From NCBI RefSeq assembly GCF_000738735.6, contig NC_046334.1, positions 23,503,710 through 23,567,709 on the forward strand: a DNA stretch of 64,000 nucleotides, read 5' to 3'. Each line of letters opens with the position of its first letter. The stretch's first letter is position 1. The position numbers and the translations under genes are program-made. Under the pieces are notes generated by a model that was not told the DNA's origin, ran no database searches, and saw only the letters and a program-made list of their open reading frames with translations. This stretch comes from Corvus cornix cornix (lineage: Eukaryota > Chordata > Aves > Passeriformes > Corvidae). This document shows positions 49,555 through 61,200 of the stretch, piece by piece.

Positions 49555-49560
49555 AATAAA
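49555..49560 (+). terminator. C4orf46: C4orf46 distal poly(A) signal AATAAA
   Basis: Hexamer preceded by TTTTTGTTGT, giving a 3' UTR of about 0.6 kb. Which of the two signals is used cannot be told from sequence. Confidence 0.55.
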
Positions 49561-51120
49561 GTGCCTTATGATGGACCATATATCTCTGCAGGGTAGAAGT
49601 TTAACAGCATTGTTCACTGATAGGATGGATTATTTTGAACTATAAGTAAAAACTTCCATTAGTTAGAAAAGAATCTGTGACGTGTATTCTCCTCTCACTG
49701 GGGAAGCACTTCAGAGCTTTTTCAGTATTTGGTCCTGTTTTTTATTTTTGCCTTATGCAATGACTAGTCTTATAGTCTAGAGCTTACTGTTAACAGAACC
49801 TTTTGGTCTGAAAGATTGCTGATCTGCAATAAATAGCTGTACTGACACTCCTGTACCTTTGTCAGGCACTGTGAAAAATAGTAATGCTGAAATGCAATGG
49901 CAGGCTGCAGGAGAACATGACTCTGCTGTGACTTATTAGTCGGCCTTATTTTTACTAGTAGGACTTTTAGAAAGACCAACTGTAGTTTGCTTATCAAAAC
50001 AATAAAGATGTTGCAAAAATTCTGAAGTATTGACTCTTATTGTGTTACTAAAGGAAACAAAGGTGATGTTGAATATAACTGTAATGAAATTCAGTGAAAA
50101 ACAAGTAATGGCAAGGTCAGGGATCCTTGCATATCTCATCAAATGCAGTCACAGTCCTTGAGAGGGCTTGGCCCCTCAGAGTAAGGAAGTTCTATTGAAA
50201 TGAGTTCTCATTGCTCTGGTTAAAGGCAATCCACTTGGCAGGATTTTGCTCAGCTGTTTTTAACCCCCATAACCCAAAATGTTGCTAAACAGCTTAGAAA
50301 AGAAGTCATTTTGTTCAGCAGATAATATTTTATTTCAGTAGAACATACAGTAGTGGAAACAAGATGCTAAACAATCTTCAGTTTCAAGATAATCCAAAGT
50401 TCTGTAAACAGTTGAAGTGTGAGTCACACTTTTTCAAAATTCTACTTCTTATACTGTTAAGAAGTTAAGTGCAAACATTGGAAGTATCTTTTAACTTAAT
50501 TTTAAATAGTTTCAAATCAATGCAAAAGAAAGCATTTTTTTACCTTTTTGGGCTTCTAGGCCATCAGACTGAATACGGTACTGAAAGAAGAAGGGAAGTT
50601 GTAATAATTCATAATAGAAAAGATTATCTTCAGTAAGAATGTGTGAAGGAACTGCCTCTAGGGGATTGTTTCAGATGGGATAGCTGTTTTTTACCCTTGT
50701 AATTCTGGGAAGTAAAATAATGCTTCAAAAAGTGCTGAATGGCTGTGGTTTTCAAATTACTTTAAAGCATCCAGTCAGATGTCCAAAGTGATTAAAATGT
50801 AGATGTCATGACACCTATTAAGACTGATAATTTTCTGTTTGACTGTCTCCCTGCTACACAGAGAGACATCTTAAGACTGGAACTTGTTGAAGTGTACAAG
50901 CTGTGGCGAGATACCTCTGGTAGCCCGTTAAGAAAAGTGAGGAAAAGAGCAGCAGCAAGATGATGGGATACTCAGTCCAGTCTTTCCAGAGTAAGATACT
51001 CTTCTAAAGGGGGAAACTTCTACCAGTTAAAGCTGGGGGACACTCAGTTGGGAAAAAAAAAATCCCCAAACCACTCCTTTTTTATTTTTTTCTTCACCAC
51101 AGTTCTGATTCTGCCTGAAC

Positions 51121-51217
51121 TAGAATCTTAAAGATTAACTAGTCCCAGCCTCTCCCTGCCATGGGCAGGGACCCCTCCCAGTAGACCAGGCTCATCAAGG
51201 CCTTGTCCAACCTGGCA
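51121..51217 (-). mobile_element. CR1 3'-end fragment, minus orientation
   Basis: About 100 bp matching only the CR1 3' UTR ('ccatgggcagggacccctccca', 'aaggccttgtccaacctggc'). It is likely within or just past the RXFP1 3' UTR, in the same orientation as RXFP1. Confidence 0.85.
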
Positions 51218-51521
51218 GCTGTATTAGAACTATCATTACAATTTCACTATTGCTTTTACTTGAGTCAAATAGTAAATTTATAAAAGGAATACAATTTTCA
51301 CTTGTTTGTCTTTGAGAAATATAGTTAACTGACCTAATTATGAAATTTAAATGTTTTTCTTACAGCTATTGCTCCTTAAAGCTTTTTAAGATGATGCAGC
51401 CTAAATAGAGCCAGTCAGAAACTTTGAGGAGGAAATACATTTCTTAATGAGGAAACCAATTAATTATTTTAATAAAAATCAGCTGTTGAAATGGGAAATT
51501 TAAAAAAGAAAAAGAAAATAA

Positions 51522-51547
51522 ACACACACACACACACACACACACAC
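51522..51547. repeat. (AC)13 microsatellite
   Basis: Perfect dinucleotide repeat about 360 bp past the RXFP1 stop. On the RXFP1 transcript it reads (UG/GU)n. Confidence 0.95.
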
Positions 51548-51613
51548 TTCTCCATACACAGATGATTTTGAAACAATCTGCTTTCAGGGTGAGATGTTTC
51601 AAATGACAATAAA

Positions 51614-51638
51614 TTTTTTTTTTTTTTTTTTTTTTTTT
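51614..51638. repeat. T25 homopolymer
   Basis: Twenty-five consecutive T on the plus strand (A25 in the RXFP1 sense), about 270 bp past the RXFP1 stop. It has no target-site duplication or retrocopy body attached, so I call it a simple repeat. Confidence 0.9.
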
Positions 51639-51908
51639 CCCACACACTTGGCTTCTGGAAGAAAAAAGCCCCAAACAACTGATTTCTCATTCGGATCTAG
51701 GATAAATTGTCAAAATGTCAGGTACTACCGTGAGATGGTAAAATGCCAGTTCTACCTGCAAACAGACACATGGCTCCCTCTTCTTCCTGCAGTGCTTCAC
51801 GTGAGCCCTGATGTCACACCTCCCTCAGTTTCCTCGTGGCTGTAAAGCAGTAAGCCCACAGATGTGAAGTTAACAGTGCCGATGTCACCGTGAGGGTTCA
51901 AAATGGAA

Positions 51909-52210
51909 TTACGTGTATGAATTTAGTCTGGTTGACTGTGTAGTCACTGAAGCATCCGAAGAGTCTGTACAAAGCACAGGCTTTGTAACCTTTGGTGGGA
52001 TTTCATGCATTGGCCACATCTCTACCCAAATGAATGATGGACCATATGGTTTCTGGCTGCCTTTAGCTCTTTTGGATCTTCTTTGCCTGTAGTTGTACCA
52101 AACCTGGTGAATCATTTCTTTGAAAGGTCGTGTAGTCAAAGTGTAGAGAAGAGGATTCAAAGCACTATTTATTGGCAGTATAAAAATCACCACCCAAGAA
52201 GTTATGGTAC
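51909..52210 (-). CDS. RXFP1: RXFP1 coding exon 18 (helix 7, C-tail, stop)
   Basis: Helix 7 TITSWVVIFILPINSALNPL with NPLLY, then TLTTRPFKEMIHQVWYNYRQ and a cytoplasmic tail with SFIWVEMWPMHEIPP ending QSTRLNSYT. Stop codon at 51909-51911. Confidence 0.97.
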
Positions 52211-55200
52211 CTTAGGGAGGGAAAAAGAAAGGCAGCTGTAATATGCATTCCAGTGTTTGCACTCTTTAGTTAACATAAGCACTTGATGCCAACACAGCGT
52301 AGCTTCTTGGTGAGAGGGGGAGGTTGTGTGCTCTTAGGCTGAGCTCCTGGCACAACAGGTGCTTTTCTTTTTCTTCTTGCTGTTACACTTGCATGGCCTC
52401 CTATCTCTATTTCCAGGACTCCCTGCAAAAGCTGACATTGTTCTCTCAGTAGTTCCAGTTATATCTCTTTTCTATGCCGTAGCTTCCTATTTGCCCTGAC
52501 AGACTTCTTGTTCTGGCTGAGCCCCTTTTTCTTGCCCCAAAACTTTTTGTCTCTGCTTTGCTCCCTGTCTCTTCCTGTGATGTCTGTTCCCTATCCTCTT
52601 CCCATGATTGATGACATGCAGTCCTAATGATACCCCTGATGTTCTGTCCTCCTTCAAAACAGTATCCTCCATTCCCTGTATCCCCTCAGAGGCTGGTTTT
52701 CTGTTCTGCACCAGGACTTCTCCATTCCTCCCCTGAAAAAGAGCATTGTATACATCCTCCTTATTCCTTCTTTTCCTGTTGGTAAGAGTTTCTGTGTTCG
52801 CTGTCCACCTATGTAAGTCTGTGCATTTTTACAACATCCCCTTCTCATCCTTTATTGTTTGGGAGATAAGTTACCTGAGGGGCAGGTGGAGAAGGAACAG
52901 GATTAAAATGCTGAAAGATGTCAGTGGGTGCCCTCTGTTGCATTGTTTGACTTATAAAATTGTTAAAGAACTGTTCTAAGAGGCACGAAAAACTTCATCG
53001 ACTCTCCTTTCCTGACACCCCTCCTTGCCCCTCTCCAGTTTTACAACTTTGTTGCAGTATCAAGACATGCCTGTTGACTCTCATCATATTGGCTACAGTT
53101 TTGGAAACAAGCAGGTGCTAGGTTCTAAAGCTGTCACAATGTATCACCAACAAAAACCAAAAGCTATCAAAAGAGGTTTACAGCTTGTGTAAATGCAGGC
53201 AGCTAGCTGTCATGTGTAGTTTCATGAAACGAGTAATTACTGTTTAATCTGGTTTATCTATCACAGAACACTAATTTGCTGAATCCAAGATCACCCTGTG
53301 ATTCAGCAAGATTTCTTCAAGGTTTCCTGACTTATAATCCACCTGCTTCTACTTGTAGCAATATTTTCTTTCAAATATCTTAGGCGGTTTGATAGCTTCT
53401 TGAAGAAGCATTTTAGAAGATTTAAAATAACTGAATATTTGACATAACCAGTGTAACTTCCAGACCTTTGAAAAGCAAGTCCAGACTTTGAAAAGCTCCA
53501 CTCCCAACCCTCTGGTCAGCACATAAGGCAAAATCGTGTGAGCTAAAACATTTTCTTGCCAACATAATATTTTGACATACATCTGTACACTGAGTCTGAA
53601 TCTGCTGTTGCTGATCTGTTCACACTCACATGTCCTCTCTAACAGGGTTTACAAGCCTCACACAAAGAGACTTTTTTCTGGCATGTACTGGTATTGAAAA
53701 GTGAAGGAAAAAATTAAGGTGCAATATTAATCTCTTAGGTTACACTATTTTTACATGGGAATATACTCACAGCATGAAGAAGATAAGCAGAGCTTTATGT
53801 AACTTAATGATTTGAACTATAAATACCAGCTTGTAAAATAAAGTTATTTCAGAATAAGGTACATTATTAAATCAAGATAGGAAACACTATATTGTCCTGA
53901 GTTGTTTAGGCAATAGAACTAGCAAAAGTTGTAAGATGAGAAAAGCCAATGCAACTCAGCCTTGATTTTCAGGTATATTTTCTATGCTTTATAGATACCG
54001 TATGTAGACAGACTTGAATGATTTGAACTTTGGAGTTTTTTATGTAAGTCAAAGGTGGCTAATCTTTGATGATTATAGTAATATAGTTCAATTAAAGAAC
54101 AAAACTATATAGTTCATTGTATTGTGTGTACATAGATATAGATATGGAACATGAAGTTAATTTCAGCAATATAGTTCATTTCATTAAACTCTTTTTCTTC
54201 TGAAGTAGAAGAAACACTTCATGCTGGCACTGTTGAAACAGCCTCACAAAAGAAAGGACATACCTGGTATTTCTACTCGAAGTAAAGAAAGGAGTTTCAA
54301 GACAAAAATAGGTATCCAACATAGTGCATCAGTAAATACAATGAAGAAAAAACGTTTAGCAAGGATCATCTCTTTTTTAATATGATTCCGAATTTCAGTA
54401 GCCATAATAGCTGTCTGGTGAACACTGTAGAACATACTCCCATAGGAAAACACAATGATGATAAAAGCTGCCAAGTTTACACCTGTTTAAAAGTTAAAAT
54501 TAATCATAATTTAAAAGCATAATAGCAATTCTACATCACCTATTTGCAGTCTGGGTAGAAGAATGTTTCATCTAAACTTTTAGTCCCATGGAATTAAGTG
54601 GCCAGAAAATCTGAGTCTGTCCTCAACTGAAGACTGAATTTTTGCCTCTACTCAGGTATTGATTTTATTCACTGATAACTGGCAAATGACTGCTATCTGG
54701 TTAAAACCAAATATTTCTCTGGTCTTACTATTGCTCTACTTCCCTAACAAAGGCTGTTAATTCAAGAACATAATGGTAAATAATTTGTTTCTACTTTCTC
54801 AGTCCTTCATGCATTTTAAGATAGGGGGGTACACATCTCATACAGTAAAATATTCATACTGGAAATAGTCTTTAAATGGTTGCTGGAGCATCTAAATCCA
54901 AGGAGGTGTGAACATCACAGCTATCTTATTTGTTTGGAATCTTGGTTCTTTTGTAGCTCTAATAGTATATAAAGAAGAAATGCAACTTACCTAAGAAAAT
55001 CACAACAGAATATATCTGACTTCCTGAACTTTCCGATTGTTCTGAATGAAGAGGAAAACAGACGCCATTGGTGCCATAGTAGTTCCTGAAAAATTCCTTA
55101 TTGCTCAGTGGGATAAAAGCAACAGCAAACCCGATTATCCAGATAAGAACCAAAATGGAAATTGTCCTGCATTTTCTGGGCTTCAAACACCTAAAAGGAT

Positions 55201-58200
55201 AAACTATGCAGATGTATTTTTCCAAAGTCAGATAAGTCAACAGTAAGACTGACACCTCTGTAGACAGAATAGCCAGCGATCCAACCAACTGACAGTGAAT
55301 ACTGTCCATCCACAACTGAGCGTGCTTGTTGTATTCTCCACGATATTTAAGATCAAAAGCTCCAATCACAAATAAATATATTCCCATCAGACAGTCAGCA
55401 CCTGTGGGCACAGTGCTTAACATCATTATTTACACATCTGAAGTTCCCGTTCTCTCTGTATATGTATATTGGAAAACAGACAAACACACACACATACACA
55501 TGCACACACACATATATGTATATATATATATATATGAGTACATACTTACAAGTTAGCTAATACATAGATATTAAATCAATATTGCATCTGGAATGCTATT
55601 ATGAATTACAATTAAGGCAGTAAAATTTTAGAGAAACTTTTTTTGTTTTTTGCTTTTCCTTTTCATTTGGACTGACAGTCTATGTTTCATACCTGTTTCC
55701 ATTTTTTAAAGCCCTGGTAAAATTTGTTTGCAAATAGAAAAAGATACGGCTGTATTTATAGAAATATTCTTGCAAACCTTTTTTATTAGGTCTTATTTCT
55801 TTATTTATTTCTATATTAACATTTGGCTTAAGATAATTTTCTTTGAATAGGTGTCTTGGGGTCCAAGACAAACCGGAACAATAGGCCATCCACTGGATTC
55901 AAAGTTTGTTTTTTCCACCTTATGCTAGTTCAAAATTCATGTGCAAAGGCTAGTCTAGTCTATGACAAGACTAAGACTAGTAAGAGAAGATGACCTGTCA
56001 ACACAGAACTGAAGGCTTCCTGGCTATTTTGCTAAGAATTTTGCCTAGTGTTCAGATTGTTTCTATGGGAAAAATAAAGTTTCAAAATCAGTGACATGAT
56101 GTATTTAGAAATGTTGCAATAATTTTATACAAGGCTGACAACTACCTTTCAAAATGCGTCTAATTGTGTTTGTGCAGTACTTATAGACTCTCCTGTATTG
56201 AGAGACTCTGGATTGTAGTGACTGTACTGCCAAGTAGTTCATCCATAAACTTGTCTTGCTTTCAGGACTAAAATGAAAAAAACCCACCCCAATTCCTAAT
56301 ATTGGGGAGCTAGGATAGATTAATTTTATATATTTGCATAAGCAACCTTTTGCTTGTGCAAAAAATAGACCTTTTGAACACAATAATTACATGCGGATAT
56401 TGCTACTTACTGACAAATGCATGGTAAAATAGAGGTTTGTGGGAATTTGAAATATTGGAATTTTATTTCTTCTTGCTGAAGAAAGTGGGAATTTGACAGA
56501 ATTCCCACAGCATGAAAATCAAACATGAAACCTTTGGAATACACCACCTGCCAAAGGCAGCATTTAATGACACCGCCTGGTATATAGGGCAGAGCATTTT
56601 GTATTGTCATTTGCAACATCAAGAAAGTACAGTTAATTCAATGCTGGAAATATGTCACTGTACTAAATAACAAATATCACACACACTACAAGCAGACTAA
56701 AAAGATCTTTTTCTAGGCATGGAGTACTCACAGCAGAGAGACATTATGGAGATGGCGTGCAGCTTATTCTCCGATCTGATATAGGGCCTCATGCAGATAA
56801 CAAAAATGTTTCCAAAGCAGGTGATGGCAGATACAACCCAGACAAACACTCTCTGTATGATGCTAGCTAAAAGATTCTCGAGGGAGGAAATTCCATCAGT
56901 GTTGGGTTTACAGCTGCGCACGTGAGGAGCATACCCACAGTACTGGAATTTCTTAAAATATCTGGTTGTGAGAAACAGGTAAGAGATCATTCTAGGTTAG
57001 TTGTTAGAATATCAAAACTCTCTAGTAACTACTCAGAAAACATATTCTGAAAGAAGAAAAATTAATTGAAAATTGTCAAAATTCCACAACTGCGTACATG
57101 CTGCTTTTCCCACACCTTTGTTTTCAATTATCCAGTATTCCGTAATTGTAAAATTCAGACCAAAAAAAAGCAAACTAGAGTAATCTACTTACATGTGGGA
57201 AAGGTTTCTCAGGGGTCTGAACATTCTCCTCTGGATGTTTGCAATTTCAATACCCTCCAAGCTGCTGTAAAAGTATATTCTCAGTAAAAGGCCACAGAAA
57301 CTCAGCAGTAAAAAACCAAATTTTATGAGCATTTAGTTGTGATTTTATGGTTAGGAAACTAGAGAAGAACTTTAATTGCATCTAATCTGTCATCCCTTTG
57401 AAACTTTAATTGCATCTAATCTGTCATCCGTTTGAAACTCAGAAAGTCTGAGTAAAGTCTAAAGTGGAATGAAAGGAATTGCAAATAGTTTTAATAAACT
57501 CACTGTTCATCCAGATGCATGACCAACTCTTTTAGTGCTGCTCTCAGTCATGAGAATTCACGAATCTCTGATTAATATGTCGCCCTTTCAAATTACTATT
57601 CTACTGATGTTCTTTCATCATCTCTGGGGAAATAATAACTTGTTCTAGTAGTAATATTTTTACATATCTCTTCTGTCTTTTATCCAAGGGAGTGCTTTAC
57701 TAGACAAACAAACCAACCCAGGAACTCAGTCTTCATTATGTCAAGAGCAGCAGGAAGATGAGACACAGAATACAGCATGTGAGAGAAAATGCTGGCTTTC
57801 TTTTGACACACAGGTGGGATTCCTTATTTTAAATTTATATCTATATATATATAGAAAGCAGCAATATTGTTTCCCCTGCAGTGCCAGACCTACAAGGTTT
57901 AACTCTGTAAGATGTTCTTTTAGAACTTCAGGTTCTGTATCCTTCCAGTCCATCCCATTCACTGGTTAGAGGTGCAGCCGGTCTTTGGTTCTGCTTGTGG
58001 GAAGCCTTATGATTGTTCAAAGCTTTGAATGTAATACTCATGTGAGTTCTGAACACATTTAGGGAAAAATGGAGAAAAGTACAGACTTAGTGGTTAGTTG
58101 ATGTGGGTTAGTGGGCAGTTTTGCTGGCAGACATGAAAAAGCCCCAACATGGAAATGTGCTAGTTTTATTTAAGTGCTGCAAGGAATCCTGGGGAATGCT

Positions 58201-61200
58201 TTCCCCAACTGTTTTCACTATTTCAGACATATGAAGAGGGAACTGGTGTTCTACAAACTGCCAACATACAGCTGCCTATAGATCTATCTCAAGATTTAAC
58301 AGTTTTTTAAACTAAAAACATGGAAGGCCATGATCACTGAGTTGTATGAGTTCTTTGGTGTTAAATAATAGATAAATGGATAAAATCATGCTTTAGTTTG
58401 ACTGTAAGGAGGTAATTGGTTATTATTTTCTGTTCTCAGCTGCTTATTTTCATGACAATTACACAGATTTAGTATTTTCAGTTCACTAACCATTTACCAA
58501 ATTCAGCTGAATTTGGCCAGGAGGCTAAATCACTGTAAGAAAGCTGGTCTGATCAACAAAGGTGTGTGTACTGCTGGCTACAGCTCACGGGTCAGATCAT
58601 AAACTCCTAGTGCACTTCTGTCCAAGGAAACATCTGATTTTTAATCGCCACAAGCACTTTTAGTGGGGCCTGTTGCTATAGGAGACGGGGTGATGGTTTA
58701 AAATGAAAAAATTGTAGATTTAGACTAGATATTAGGAAGAAATTTTTTATGATGAGGTGGTGAAACACTGGCATAAGTGGTCCAGAGAGGTGGTAGATAC
58801 TTCATCCCTGGAAGCATTCCAGGTCAGGTTGGACAGAGCTCTGAGCAACATGATCTAGTTGAAGATGTCCCTGCCCATTGCAGGGGAGTTGAACTATATT
58901 TTAAAGTTCACTTCCAAAACAAACTATTCTATGATTTTGAAGTGATGTCTGACAAGAGCCTACGCTGTGCTCTACACCAAGCTGGTTACCTCAGATGTGA
59001 AGTGACCAGTGAAGATGTACTTAAATCTACTGCTGGATAATTTCAGATTTGCAAGATTGTTGCTGCACTGTCTCACAGTTTTAGGAGGAGCTTTGCTGGC
59101 AGAATTCAAGTTAGAGCTGCTGTGTTAGTGCACCTGCAAAAACTCCCCCTAAACTCTTCAGGAGCAATTTCTTAAAAAACAAATTCTGGACCATGTCCTA
59201 CTGAGGGAGATGTGCATAATCAGAAAGAAAATATAGCTAAAATATAAAAACTTGATACTTACAGGGATTTGAGTTTAATTAGAAAATCAAACTGGTCTAT
59301 TTGTATTTTCTTGATGGGGTTGTAAGAAAGGTTCCTGTAAATAAAACAAAAGTGACTTTGGCCACATTCCTTACAGCTTGTTCCAAAACCAAAGGCAATC
59401 TACATAACCCATTTACTTTACTAGTACTGTAGGAGGGACTTGTACACGTGGCAGTTACAACTACAAATGGTAACAATCATTTAGTGTTTTTTAACTTCCT
59501 AAGCCAGTGGAAAGAATCATCAGATGCTTCACAGGTGTGCTATTGCCATGTACACACACACACACACAACCGCCCCTCCCAGCCTGATGCCTAAAGGTTT
59601 TGACTACAGAAATATTTAGTTGTTAAACTCTCCAGACCTGTCTTTTTAAGTAAAAGAACCTAGCTGAACTGCATGCATCTAGAAATAAATTACACTTGAT
59701 TTTGGGTGTGAGTTCAAGAGACAGAGACAAGTTAGAATGTAAAAATAGCATTATATGCTGCCACTCTGTGCAAGAGTGTTTCTAGGTACGTCCCCTTTTA
59801 CTTCTCCACATAACTTTTCTTTATTGCAATTAAAATGCACAAACTCAATAAATGCAGCTGTACGCACTTCGCTGCCCCAATGTACGTGTTGGATCCCAAT
59901 AATGCTGGAAAATGCACAAAATAAGTTATTCCTGTATTTGAGTACTACCTCCTCTCCTCCAGAGATCTTCAATGTTGTGACTAGTGTCTCTTTCAGATTA
60001 TGCAAGAAAGACTGGGACTTTCCAACAGCAGCATTTGAAAATTTGCCTATGTATGTGTAATGGGAAAAAGAGAAACTGTCTGGTTTTATATTACCTTGTG
60101 CTTTTTTGGAACTCTTTCAGGAACAAAACAATTGTAAACAAGGCATCTGTATGATGCTCTTATGAGTTTATGATCTGTTTTTAGCGTTGAATCCTGATAT
60201 CACATTAAACATTCCCATCAAATTATTAATTTCTCATTATATATATCTAGCATAGCTCATTTTGTGTGTATTAACAAGATCTAGAAAAAGGTAGAATTTG
60301 AACATGCTGTCTTTTGGGACATGAAAATGCACATCTTTTACAAAATTATTCTGGACAAAATGCTATATAGAATTGCTTTTGGCATAAGTGTTTTTTAGGC
60401 AGAACTTAAATGATGCATACAAACAAATGTGCTCTTCTCTTTCCTGGCACATATGACTGAAAGCATCCTATGAAATGAGAAATATACAGTTATATATAAT
60501 ATTAACCAAGAATCCTTACAGTTGTGAAAGCTCCTTTAGTTCTTTAAATATGTATGGAGGAAGTGATTCAATCTTGTTGCTAGCCAAGTCTCTGCAGAAA
60601 CAGATAGGATACAGTAAGTCCTTACTACACAGTAATTTTACTGAATAGTTTTGCAGTTTCAGTATACACAATTTTATTTGCCAAATAGGATATTATTTAT
60701 TCTATATGTTATCAGAAACCTGAACTATAAAAGAATGATGTTAAAACAAGGTGAGAAGCTAGATTTATCAGATCTCTCTTTGTCTCATTAGTTATACCAT
60801 TACATACATAATTTATTGCTATTTTATTTCCAACAAAAAGAAAGTAAAACACCATTATTTTGGCCGGTAGAAGCTTAGAAATTAATTAAACATATTGTTT
60901 CATGATGGGAATTCTTCCACATGGGCTAAATAGCACATCTTTGCCTTGGTTTTTTGCCTCTGCCTTTCACCTTACTTTCAGTATGCATAAATCCTAACAA
61001 CACAGGAGTAAAATTCTCAGTCCAACCAAAACTGCCAAACTAGTCTAAAAGACACTGAAGGCACACATGCACCTAACTGTGGTGATGCAAAGTTAAATAA
61101 TATTATTCTATTCAGGGAACATAATGCTCCTGTGAGCAGAAGCCCCATTATGACTGATACAGGCTATGTCCTTTATTGACTATTTCTTCCCTATTCAATA

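Larger units (their letters stand above)
49561..51908. other. C4orf46-RXFP1 interval, including the RXFP1 3' UTR
   Basis: The RXFP1 3' UTR must begin at 51908 and run leftward. Minus-strand AATAAA candidates are at 51081-51086 and 50329-50334. The interval also has a CR1 fragment, an (AC)13 tract and a T25 run. No further gene is seen. Confidence 0.6.
57265..59262 (-). other. RXFP1: RXFP1 intron 13
   Basis: 2.0 kb with the 34-bp duplication, the TA tract and a short CR1 copy. No other element is recognised. Confidence 0.6.

Noticed and set aside
51594..51690. Poly-T/poly-A run as the tail of a retrotransposed gene copy
   Set aside because: No coding-like body is attached on either side and no flanking target-site duplication was seen. 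CR1, the main element here, does not end in poly(A).
54959..55426. RXFP1 exon 16 frame beginning MMLSTVPTGAD as a separate start
   Set aside because: The first residues are intron read through the acceptor. The exon begins at 55401 after CCACAG and its phase fits exon 15.
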